NCBI GenBank assembly: GCA_035771165.1
Contig: JAWNZC010000419.1
Span: 1,283,501 to 1,347,500, forward strand
From: Paragorgia papillata
Lineage: Eukaryota > Cnidaria > Anthozoa > Scleralcyonacea > Coralliidae
DNA length: 64,000 nucleotides
Direction: 5' to 3'
The notes beneath the pieces were generated by a model, which did no database searches, was not told where the DNA came from, and saw only the letters and a list, made by a program, of their open reading frames with translations. Both the position numbers and the translations under genes were made by a program. This document shows, in pieces, positions 1 through 11,759 of the stretch. The first letter of the stretch is position 1, and the number at the start of each line of letters is the position of its first letter.

Positions 1-1
1 A

Positions 2-280
2 AATCCTGTAACTGGGTTATGGGAAGAAAGAGAGAGCAAGAAGTGTAAAGGGATTGCAAAGGCTGTCATTAACAACAACATCAAATTTGACGACTATTTT
101 AACTGTCTGTTTACAGGAAAAAACATACTAAAGGGGATGAACACTTTTAGAAGTACAAACCATACCATCCACACCATTCATGTCAATAAAATAGCGTTGA
201 ATTCTGAGGATGACAAAAGGGTTATTATGGATGACAAAATTTCAACTTTGGCAATTGGTCATTGGAGAGCCAATAAGTAG
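2..280 (+). CDS. C-terminal fragment of a Polinton/Maverick-type protein-primed DNA polymerase B
   Basis: An open frame enters from the left edge and ends at a TAG at 278-280, giving the last 92 residues of a protein. The block CKGIAKAV, a phenylalanine-rich stretch ending CLFTGK, the motif HVNKIAL, a DDKR pair and a final GH near the stop are typical of the C-terminus of the family-B DNA polymerase of Polinton (Maverick) elements and related virus-like transposons. In those elements the enzyme copies the element's own DNA. No frameshift is visible in the part present, so it may belong to a fairly recent copy, but the window does not show the rest. The next open frame is convergent. Family assignment is by recognition of the motif spacing and not by a search. 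Confidence 0.62.
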   Translation, partial: NPVTGLWEERESKKCKGIAKAVINNNIKFDDYFNCLFTGKNILKGMNTFRSTNHTIHTIHVNKIALNSEDDKRVIMDDKISTLAIGHWRANK

Positions 281-343
281 TAAAAATATTTAAAAAAAGT
301 TTTAAACAGTTTTTCTGTTTAAAAATTTAAAATGTGTTTGTAT

Positions 344-595
344 TTAATGAGCCATATTTAATTTCAATCTTTTCTCATGGTCTTTTAAATGAATTAGTAG
401 TTGGGCGTTTGTTTCAAATTTTTTGTGGCAGTTTATGCAGTTATTTAATAGTATCCCACCCTTTGTTACTCCATGAGCAGCTTTGTTGTGTAGTCTTGCT
501 GCTGTTTCTGAAAACAAAGTCTTTTGACATATTGAACAAACAAATGTATGATATGGTTGACTTCCTGTAACATATTTATTTTTTTGTGGTCTCAT
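344..595 (-). CDS. small two-finger C2H2 zinc-finger protein, probably carried by the Polinton-like element
   Basis: An 83-residue frame starts at a true ATG (593-595 on the plus strand) and ends at TAA at 344-346. It contains two C2H2 patterns: a first with CSIC followed by HNKAAH, and a second with CINC followed by HLKDH. Spacing between the zinc ligands fits classical fingers. It lies tail to tail with the polymerase fragment, 64 bases away. Small zinc-finger ORFs beside the polymerase occur in some Polinton-like elements, but I cannot show that this one belongs to the element. It could also be an independent host micro-gene. No signal peptide or membrane segment is visible. Confidence 0.5.
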   Translation of the reverse strand: MRPQKNKYVTGSQPYHTFVCSICQKTLFSETAARLHNKAAHGVTKGGILLNNCINCHKKFETNAQLLIHLKDHEKRLKLNMAH

Positions 596-599
596 TCTT

Positions 600-960
600 A
601 TTTATTTTTAAATTTTTGAAACTCCCCAAGAACGATTTTTAAAAAATATCCCAATCCCAAAAATTCCCAAAAACTTGGCGGCCATCTTTAAAAATATCCC
701 AAAAAACTTGGCAACTCCAAAAACCCATTCCCAAAAACTTGGCAACCCCAATCCAAAAAAAATCCCAGAAACCTTTGCGAACCCGGAAGTCAAACCAGAT
801 GTCAAAATTTTTAAAAAATCCAGGAGGGGGTCGCGAACCTTTTTAGAAGGGGGTGGGTAATCTTTTCAAACATGTCCCAGGACCCGGAAGTCAAAATTTT
901 TTAAAAATCCAGGAGGGGGTCGCGAACAATTTCCGAAAAGGTTTTGGCGGCCATTACACT
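600..960. repeat. degenerate tandem repeats, possible end region of the Polinton-like element
   Basis: Two kinds of short repeat follow one another. From about 640 to 780 the phrase CCCAAAAACTTGGC recurs with small changes. From about 780 to 960 a unit containing CCCGGAAGTCAAA and CCAGGAGGGGGTCGCGAAC appears twice. Open frames here are products of the repetition and are not reported as genes. Confidence 0.5.
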
Positions 961-1241
961 ATGTCCCAGGACCCGCCTTTACACACTACTCAGGTTGTAT
1001 ATCAATTTTAGTAAAAGCTAAGATTCTCTGTGAGCCTAAAAGACAGCGCGGACCGAAGCTCGCTAAACAAAGAAAAAAATATTTCAACAATATAATCGAT
1101 TTTTTTTAAAGTATGCAGTTTAAGAACAATATTATTTTAGTACAATTATAATGAAGATAAATAAATAATTCGTCTTTCTATCTGTAAATTGCTTTGAGAT
1201 TGTGCTTAATACACTCACATTATAAGATCTCAAGGTCTACC

Positions 1242-1785
1242 TTAAAGGACATTGGCAATAAAAATTAAGTTTGTCTAATTTGAAAGAACATGTGAAATCG
1301 TAATAGAAGATCTTTTACAACTTTTTCGTATCTTTCTTCGTTTTCAAGATATTTCAATTTGTTTGATATGTAAATGAGATGGTCTCTGACGTCAGGAGTG
1401 GGGTAAAATATTTTCACATGTAGCAAAACCAGTTATATTTCTAAGTTTGTTCATCGAAATCATTTTGGGGTAAAATATTTTCACATGTAGCAAAACCAGT
1501 TATATTTCTAAGTTTGTTCATCGAAATCATTTGAAACTGTTCACATAAAAACTCCTTGTGACGCTGAACATTTCATGTTGAGCAATCATAGATATGCAAG
1601 TGATTTTGCTCGGTATAAAAATACTGCACCCTGCTCCTGACGTCAGAGTCCATCTCATTTACATATCAAACAAATTGAAATATCTTGAAAACGAAGAAAG
1701 ACGCGAAAAAGTTGTAAAAGATCCTCTATTACGATTTCACATGTTCTTTCAAATTAGCCAAACTTAAGTTTTATTGCCAATTACG
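1242..1785. mobile_element. foldback/MITE-like element, family A (copy 1)
   Basis: The left arm starts TTAAAGGACATTGGCA and about 150 bases of it reappear in inverse complement at the right end. Both arms contain the CRE-like palindrome TGACGTCA. Inside the left part a segment of about 65 bases, beginning GGGGTAAAATATTTTC, is directly duplicated. No coding capacity. A second copy lies at 51552-52024. Confidence 0.8.
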
Positions 1786-2503
1786 TTTTCTAAAAAATAC
1801 ATTGCATGCAAATGAATGTACATCATCAGATATGTTTGTAAACTAGCCAAACACCAAATTTGTATATAACACTATTGCAAAGTAAGAAGGTAATATTCGT
1901 TATTTACACTAATCTTTTCACTTTGCTCTATCAAAATTCAGTTATTATTTCATTACATCAAAGTTATGGCAATTTATCCATACGGTCCACATCCTCTAGT
2001 CGATTTCCATAAGGATCTAAAGGTCTACAAGCAAAAACAAATTAAAGTTTGTGTACGGTGTTTGGTGTACGCGATTACCGTGTGCAATATCTGATGTTAA
2101 TTATACATGAACTGAAAATTGTATAAAAAAGACACGGCCATGCATGACTTAAAAAAGGAGAAATATGAATAAAAAAAATAATAAAAAAAAGAAGTGGGGG
2201 ATGAGGAGAAGAAAGAGAAGAAAAAAGCGAATGGACAAGAAAAAGAATGGGCAAGAAAAAGAAGAGGATGAGGAGAAGGAGGAAGAGGTGATAGAAAAGG
2301 AGGAGGAAGTAGAGTAAAAGAAAAAGAAGAAGAATATGATGACAAAGGACACAGCAGTTACTTAATAATTAATGTAAAACGAGCATGCATATATTTTTTG
2401 ATTTTCCGCAACTTTCCTAATTTTCCCTTTTTGAATAATAAAAACAGTGCATACAATTCCCTATATATTTCGCAGTATGTAAAAGTATAAAAATAAGCCA
2501 TGT
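1786..2503. other. gene-poor stretch with a purine-rich tract
   Basis: No gene seen. The plus strand carries a GGA/GAA-rich tract at about 2150-2345, which gives spurious serine/phenylalanine frames on the other strand. The 3' untranslated region of the SAMD9-like gene probably lies in its right part; I do not see a convincing poly(A) signal. Confidence 0.5.
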
Positions 2504-5500
2504 TTATACAAACCCTGCATAAAATTGTAGTGGTGGTATGCCTGGATAAGTTGCAAGAAATGCTCCATTACTAGTTGTAATTGGTATTCCAATCTAAAGC
2601 AAAAATAATCAAATAAGCCTTCGTTTAAATTAAACTCCCGTTTCAAACCGTCAAACGTCGCACTTCTGCTGCGTCAAATTCAATTATATTAACTCTTTAT
2701 CTTTTATTTACTATGTACCTTAACTCTTTATGTTAAGCCCTGATCAAACGAGAACGCAAGTCATCGCAAGTTTTAGCTTGTGCTTGCTTGTGTCTCGTTT
2801 GACCGCCAGCTTGCGATGACTTGCGTTAGCCTGCGACTAATTTGATCTTGTTCAAATTTCATCGCAAGTTTTCTTTCGATTAGAGTTATTCTCTACTCAC
2901 CCAGTATACTTCGCCACTCGTAGTAGCACTTAATAGTATTATTCTCCACCTGAGTTCGCTGTTTTACAATAATTTTTATTCCAACAATTGAATTGTATTC
3001 GACATGACAGATTTGCAACGATTAAAACAGACCAAAGAAAAAAATGAGAATAGAACATTACTTTTTGTGACTTACCGGCATTCCTTCTGGAGCACCAATA
3101 ACATTAATTCTGACAGCTACACATTTTCCCCTTCTTCTTTGAACTTCGAAATGGACTTTAGTACCAGGAAGGATAGGAAAACCTCTATTTAAAATGTCAT
3201 TAGAATAAAAATTTAAATTTCTTTTTCCTCCTGTGACTTTATGGCTGTTTATTACTCCTCCATTGTCTGATGTGCACAATACAAATCCCTCTTGTATACC
3301 ACGACCAATAAAATGTTCCCATCTTGAACTGAACTGACTCTGGCAAAAGAAAGGTAAGAAAATTGAAACGTCGTCAAAGCGGGAATGAATGGTTTCATAT
3401 TTTTTTTTTAAATTATAACCAAAATTAATGAATCCGAAATATTGGGCTCTTGCAGGTGACGTCAAAGTCGCCATGTTGGGTGGCAACTTTAAAGTATCGA
3501 CGTTTAGTGGACCAAATAATAAATGGTAATCCTTTTGTTTGTATGGATTTGCCACCCAGCTTGCGAATACGTGCAAGAGCTCGATACGCCATTTATACAA
3601 AATCTGACGATTCGTGGAAGCTAACTTACTATCCTAAGGATTTTGGACCCAAAGCCAAAAATTTTGCACTCAACGTCAAGGACTTTAGACCCGAATTGTG
3701 TTTTACAACGAAACCACAATCGTCACCTACCTGTACAAAAATATCATTTGCTTCCAAACCTTTTTTGGTTTCCGATACACGAAATTGGACACGATCGCCA
3801 ATCTGAAGAGGTGTTGTTTTGTTCACGAGATACGTGCGATGGAAGAAAATAGGGTCTTTACCATATGCCCTGCTGTCAGGTTTGATAAAACCATAGGTAT
3901 CATCACTGAGAAGCTTTTCAATCACACCTTCTTCACGACCCTGTGTATCTGTAGTATTTACGGGAACGACGGGTTCCTTTCCACGCCGACTGGAGGATGG
4001 CGATGAATGTTGTTTGCTAAAACACAATATTTACGTGTTTTAATAAACCTGGATTTCCACTAGTAGTAAAACGACGCGCGCTCTACTTTTCTATTGTACA
4101 AACTGAATAGTTTTCTACTTCGTTCGCATGGAAACTCAGGCGAGTTTTACACCCCTTCCCCTCCCGGGACCCAATATCCCCAAAATAAAGAGTGGGAAAT
4201 TCATAAAAACAAAGCATTGTAACAATTAAATGCTTACTCGGGCACATTATCCAAGTATTCTTGAATGGGTGCAGAAACTCCACTCTGTTAATTAAAAAAA
4301 TAACAATAGGTTAATATTTTGTGCAAAATAGCTGACTGTCTTGACCGTGTTTCAATAGCTCAGTGGTCAGAGCGCCGATGCGTTGATTCGGAGACCGTGG
4401 GTTTGATCGCTGGAACAATCAGTAATTAAATATTCTCTTTACTTAAAAAAATAGGGTATGTTACTCCGTATGTCGTAGCGATGAATGACCCCAGTGCTGG
4501 GTGACCCACCAGTCATTCGACCCTAGTTATCACTGATCTTTTAGAGTTAAAATTAGAAATTTTGTGTTAGGGTTAGGATTAGGGTAGGTGTTGGGGTAAG
4601 TTATCATTTGTTATTTTAGATTAGTTTAGATCCCTAAGTGCTGAGTGACTGGGGTCACTTATTCCTGGGGGTCACTCACGGCTCTCCTCACCTCCAGTAC
4701 ACGGATATCTGCAGCCCGTATCCTTTCAGTCAATTTTTCAACTTTAAATTCCAGTGCCATGTATTTACTGATCGTTCCTTCTAATGATTTCACTGGATTA
4801 ACAAGCTGAGCGGCGTGAAAGAAGAGTTGGCCAACAACATCTGGGTGTTTTAAGAAGCCATAACCGTTGACTGAGCTAGTAGAGATGACTACACCCTGCA
4901 TACGTTGACCAATGTAATCGTCCCAGATTTTCAGTTTTTCTCTAGATATATCTGACGCATAAAGTGGCGGGGTTACGAGAATCACACTGTCTGCATCTTC
5001 CTCGCCTTCATTATGTTCAGAGGAGGAGTCCTCGTCACTGCTAAGAACTTCTGAAAGATCTTTAACCTGGTTGTACTCAGCCGCGCGTACAACTGTCCAA
5101 GCACTAAGACCATATCTGTCAAACGATAAACAGAATCTCACTGTGTCCCCGGTTGTTGGCATGGACGGTTGTACATTCTGTGGAACAAAGCGGACTTCAA
5201 GACGACCTTTGAACACAATAGTTCCATGCCAGTCGTTCCTGATTTCTTTAACGGTACCCTCCCACTTGGTAATTTGTTTTTCAAAAAGAGAACCTTCTAT
5301 TACTTCTCTGCCTGGTCTTCTTTTCCCAGCTCCAGAATATCTAGCCGTATCTTTAACAAGATCGTCGTGATTTAGAAGACTATCTATAGAGTTAATATGA
5401 CGACCACGCTTAGGATGAAGCCATTCAAGTGGAAGAACAACATCCTCCTTCTTGTTATACTTCTTGCTTTGCTGTCGTTTTATCAATTTTTCTGCTTTGT

Positions 5501-8500
5501 CCATCTTTTCCCGATCTTTAGGATCTTTCAAGGCAGCTACGACATTGATAACATAACTGAAACATTAAAACGCGAATAATTAGCATGGTTTAGGTAAATA
5601 TACCCGTCTATACGCGAGTATACTCCCTCTGCTCCAGTATATACTAAGTATATCCGATACTCATAGACTTACTTGTAAAACTCGGCATGCGGCGATATTC
5701 CGCCTCTTTTTTTCGCCTTAGCAATCCATTCCATTACTCTTTTTCTAACATCTTCCAAACGAGGCACTGACTTCCGCTGACGCGAATATCGAATCCAGAA
5801 TCTCATTGTACGTTCACTGAATTTAGAACTTGAACCACATTCCTCAATATTCTTTATCCTGCTTTCAACTTCTTCTGGGCTTAAGTCCTTGGTTTCAATC
5901 TCGAGGGCGTTATGCAAAACTTGAGTTTCCACACTAATATAATGAAGCCAACCAGAATAACGACTGAAAAAACTTTCCTCTTCTTTCAGCTTGTCACACA
6001 ATATCTTCAGATTCGTTAATTCTCCAATACATTCTAGAAAATTTTCTTTCCATTTTTCCTTATGCTCAAATTCAACAACACCTTCGTCGAGATACTGGTG
6101 TGCATCTGGAATGAGCGACAAAAGATATTTTTCATTCAATGAAATTTCATTTTCTCTCTCCTTTATTTCATCGATCATTCCAATCAAATAGTCTACGAAG
6201 CTGGTATCTTTCTTTCCTCCAATCTTCTTGATTGCTGCTCGCATGACAGTAATTCGAACCATCGCATCTGACACATAGCCATGACTCATGTGCGGTCGTT
6301 TATTGCGAACAATCTCGAAACATTCACTGCTCTCAATTGCATGTGACACGATAGTGTTCATATCAATATTTCTCTTATTCTTTAAAACTAGCACGTGAAG
6401 TCGGATGATATCCCCATGGATGTGATGAAGGAGCACGTCATCCTCCTGATCTTTAATGGCTTCCTCGATGAGGGGTTTTGCATCTGCAAAATTATCATTA
6501 AGATTCATGTGATATTTTGCTAAATGAGCAAGCAAATGAGCCCTAAATGACGTGTGCTTCTGGAAAACTTCTACAAGATCAATTAGTGTATCGCGAGCGG
6601 TATTAGGATAATCCTCCTTCATAGATCGGACCAATAAGGAAAATTTCTCGCTCTCATATTCACTTGTTACAAACAGCTTTCTTGCCAGTCGATCAATCTT
6701 CTTTGTAGTAATGTTAACGCTTAATACATCTTTTGCCATTTGTACAGAAACACTTCTAACAAATGACCAATACTTCTCTTCTGAACTCGAACTTGCCTCG
6801 GCCAACTGCAACAAAATTTCTTCAGCGACTTCAAGGAAGGATATTCGACGAGAATCATTTTCATCTGTAGGAGGACTCAGCAGTTCTCGAAGATATGAAT
6901 TCTCAAATTCAATTTCCAAAATCACTTTCTTCGTTTCAAGGAAACCAGCAAGGGCACTGGCAGGAAACAAGGAATCTGTAAAGACATGGGTAAGTGACAG
7001 GAACGCAAGAACAGCTTTCTGTTTTTCATCCGCTAATTCAAGTCTAAATTCCACATATTCTTTTAATCCTGAAAATTTATTACCAAAGGCAGTTAAGCTA
7101 AAATGGGCAAAAGTTCGCAGTGCGTGTTGATGTTGCTGTTTGGATCTTTCCTTTAATTTCGTTAGTTTAGCTTCCTTTCCTTTGTCAATTGCGATCAGTT
7201 CCTTCGTCAATTCTTCTACCTCTTTGTTTTCTAACTCTCGTCTCAGTTCAACAACCCTAAACGGACTTGTTCCATATAATGAACTATCTCTTGCACTTTT
7301 CATGCGCGTTTTATTTGGCCTACGAGGAGACGTTGGCTTCTTTTTGCAAAAAACTTCAGCTGGTTCAATCAGCAGAAGTATAACATTGATATTTCGACGC
7401 TGCTCCACCTCCTTCTTGAAATCTAGGAAATCTTGTAAGTTGGCGATCTCTTGGTCGACCAGAAGTAAAAGAGGCAGATTGGTTGCTTTGTTTATATCTT
7501 CGATGTAACTGACTAGACCATCCCTGATCTCAATTAATTGTGCGCATGGATACTCCTTGTGATACTGAAATAGAAACTGCAAGCACATGGTTGTCGTGCC
7601 AGCTCCTCGATCAGCCTTGACAAAGATCAGAGACACGTGGGATTTTTTATCGTTTAAAAGATGCCTAAACTCTTTTTCGAGAGCGGCCATTTTAGATCTC
7701 TTTATTCCGATCTCACCGCGCAAGCCCATGTTGGTTATTTCAGAACCAGAGTAAAATTGTTTTCGTTCTTTGTCCAAACAAGCTACATCAGGCTTTCTTT
7801 CCTTGGTCATGTACATCATTTTCAGGTGACCATGGATGTTTTGTCTCAGGCGTTGCGGCAACGTTTCGGGAAGAGTTTGTGGAATTTGACGATAAAATTT
7901 CTTGTGAGGAACTTGGTAATCATCCTCGGGTCGGTAGGGCGCGGGCAATTTGTAGGAAAGAAATTGCGCCAGTACGTATGGTGGGGCCACGTGAACACGT
8001 TCTTCCTCCATGATCTCCCAATAGTTATCCTGCAACGGTTTGACCAATTTATTGCTGACGTCTGATTGTGATTCGGGCGTTGAGCAGACAAACGTTATAG
8101 CAGTACGGTCTCCGTTTATGCTAAGTATGTCTTCCAGAATCGTGCGTAACGAATCTATAAGTGCTTGTTGCCCTTCGTCCCACAATACTACAATGTTAAG
8201 AAGGTTTGGTTTCACGCAGCTCGTGAGTTCTGCTTCTAACAGTGATCTCAGAGGTCCTCGATGTGTCATGTTCCACTTGCCATGACTTTCTTCGGAAAGG
8301 GACTTTGCTATTTCTTCGTAACCTCGAGCTGCCAGCCAGCATATTCCATGGTCAGGATTCAAATCAAGCTTGTGGTCTTGCGAAGTTCGAACGAAACGAT
8401 TTCGCTCGGTTTGATGTAAGTCATTAAGATCCTCAAAAACTTGGTAAAGGTGACCGATCTGTTTAGGCTGTTGATCTAAGTCAATCGTCAGGGTCCATTT

Positions 8501-11500
8501 TGGAATAACAAGGCCATAAAGATCTCTTTCATTGCTTGGAAGGTCAAAGGGAGAAGCTACAAGAACGTAGGAATTTCCTGAAGGATCAAAATTTTGCACA
8601 TGATTTAAGAATTTTTCGACATCGAACTCCGATCTCGAATCCAGCGCAAATCTATACATCAGTTTGTCCTGTTTGAACTGGTGTAGCGTTTCATGCTCGT
8701 CAAAAACAAATGTTTCAATGGGCTTTACCATGTGAATAGGATAAGGAGAACGTTTTACCTGAATTTCAATTATACACACATCTTTCAAAACAGATTTCAG
8801 TTCGTTTTCATCCATTGCATCCAATTTGACTTTGGAATTTTCTTTCTCGAACAGTTCGATAATTCCCATGAATTGCTCAGAAGTAAAATCAAGCTTTTCC
8901 GCCACAATGCAAAAACATTGTGGTTTAACTGGAATAACTCTGCAAAGCTGACCGGGTAATTTATCTTTAATAAATTTCGTCCATTTCGCACCAATCTCCT
9001 CAGGGGGACCACGCAGGAGAACACACTTTCCACTTCTAGAAACACGAGTCTTGTGATACCTTAAAATGAGCTCAGCAGATACGGAAACATCGTGAAACGT
9101 GATGCGGAACTGACTTGTTTTTACGGGTGGGTAAAACTTGCTGAAAGTTGTAATCGAAGTCTTGACAAGCTCTTCTCTTTTCTCGAGAGGAACCACTATA
9201 CCTACAACATGCCCCTGTTTGGATTTCTCATCTTCTTGGACACCAAAAAAGATACTACCTCCTAAAGAATTGAGGAACCCACAAGTATACTGCGACAAAT
9301 ACTTCTTTTCTATTATTTCAACCGGTTTATCTCCAAAGATCATTTTGAACTCCCGTTCTTGACTCTCATATTTGATTGACTTAAGCAACCTGAGCTTTTG
9401 TAAACCTTTCATGTGTTCAATGGCTTCTTTGTATTGCTCTTCCACGTACGATTGCTCGTCAGCAATCGGTATAATTCTGCGACTAGACAGGGATTCGAGA
9501 CGACTGAAAAGATCCTCGTAATCGTTAAAACGCTTGTTTTCGGCCGCGACCCGGACAAAGGCGTGGATATCTGTTTGTTTCGAAAAGTACAAGCGAGCTG
9601 TTCCTTTAGGGACATGAATCCTAGCAACAACCCTGACCTTTTCAATATTCTTTTGTGTACATTCGTCAAGTTTCATAACAGATACGAAGCATTTCTTTCT
9701 AATACTTTCCCTTGCTTCCTCGTCACTGGCACAAATGGACACTTCTTCGTTGGATCCTGGGAGTATTTGCCCAATAGTCATCGATATTTGTTCTCTCCAC
9801 TTCAACAGCTCTCCCTCGGTAAATTTCATCCCTGTTACTTTACCGCTTTCTTCGACACCAACGAAGATATCCCCATTAAAACTATTCTTGAAAGCTATAG
9901 CAATTTTCTTTATTTCACTATCTGATACGGTGGATTTGAAAAAAACTCGTCTAATAGGGTTTTCTTCTATATCAGTTTTCTGTATAATGTCACCTTCGTG
10001 CAGCCTCTTGTCATCCACTATGAAAGGGTAAACACCTTGATGCGCATACCAAGGTTGCGAAAGTTGCCTAGTGAACATCCCAGTATTGTTTTCCACGTAA
10101 ACCAAGGCATGATAATCTGAGTCGACCACTAGCTTGAACTTTAACATTTCATGCTCCGGATCACTTGAAGCGTTCTCGTCCTCTAACCTTTCAACACGAC
10201 CTCTGACGGCTACAGAAAACCCTGGTTTTATTTTCTTCAAAAGCAATTCAACAGCCCTATAATTTAAGTCTTGATTCTGATTGCTTCCCCGAATATCAAC
10301 TTTTAGTTGGCTAAACACACTGGCAGCGCCAGGAGGATCGTCTCTAATAAGCATAGTTCCCACAGTACCAAAACGCCAACTAATTTCCTTCGAACATACT
10401 CCAGTAATTGAAATAACGCTACCGAAATCTGGATTTGCGGATGGACCATTTCCTAGATCATAAAGCGAAACTGAATCCGCCAAGTCTTTAAGATCGTCAA
10501 CCTTACCAAAAGGCCCCTTCGGTGGCGTGCTATACGTAGAAACGATAAACCAATAAAAAAAAAACTATCACAATAGAGCAGAAAATTACCAGTAATTGTA
10601 GCATTAAAATTTTTAGTTTTCCAGTCAAGCTGTTTTGATTATTTAGAAAAAAATCAGCTCTGAGTCCCTAGACAAGGATCGCAGCCTTATAAAAACTAAA
10701 ATTACACGCTTTAACCACATTATCTCAGTGATAATGTGGTTTGTTTAATAAAAATTATCGCATATAAGACAGAATCACTTTGTGGCTTATATAAAAGAGC
10801 ACAACATTATAACAGCTTTCGGTCTCTCTCTGACGAAGGGCCTTCGCTCAGAACGAGTTAGACTTCTATACGTTCCCTGTTTCGGCAGTATATCCAACCT
10901 TACTATATTTCAATTCGTATTTCAAGTTTCAACACTGCCTACGCAGCAGACACTGTACATACACCAGAGCTCTACTGAAAGATCACTTTGAACGTATACG
11001 TATAACTACTAGTTATTTTCCAACTTTGCATATATAAACAGTTGAATGGTACCTCTCGTTTACTTCATGTGTAACGCCGATATCGTCGTCTTCACAAATA
11101 TCGTGTGGCTCTTCACTAATAATCGACGCCTTTTCTTCCGCTGGTTCTACCGGTGTAGGACTTTTCTCATCCAGACAAACTTCAACTTAAGAATTAGAGA
11201 GCTTTATTTAACACGGTAAGATATCAATGTGATTTTACATATAAGATTTTGAAGAACGCTCATAGTTGGTACACTATAACAACACATCATTCTGCAATAT
11301 ACGTACTGGTTTTCTCTTCCTTTTTTGTATCTGTCTCTCTAGTTGAATCTTTCTTTATTAACTCATTCCACATACGAAACAGTACATCTCCATAATTAGG
11401 CGACCGTTCTTTCCATTCTTCTTCGAGCAACATGTTCAATCCTTTGCCATTCTGAAGTCTGAGCTTGGAGACTTCTTTTTCATCAATTTCATGTTCCTTA

Positions 11501-11713
11501 CAAAAATTGTCGATCCATTCCACTACTTGATGTTTTGTCCAAAATTCAGGTTGATCTGTTATATATCAAGGTTATAGAAAATAAGGCATCAAGATGCCGA
11601 CTTTATCCTTGTCCACCTGTTCCCGTTTTCTCCTATTCTATATACACTCTTCGGTACACAAAAGTGTGTAGACATGCAGAGTAAGCTAAGTATACACAAA
11701 ACAAATAAACAGG

Positions 11714-11759
<46 letters not shown>

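Noticed and set aside
4348..4425. A functional tRNA gene
   Set aside because: The B box is damaged and no acceptor stem pairs.
5990..10470. Many plus-strand frames of 60-170 codons
   Set aside because: Shadows of the 4.8-kb SAMD9-like exon on the opposite strand; none has its own motifs.
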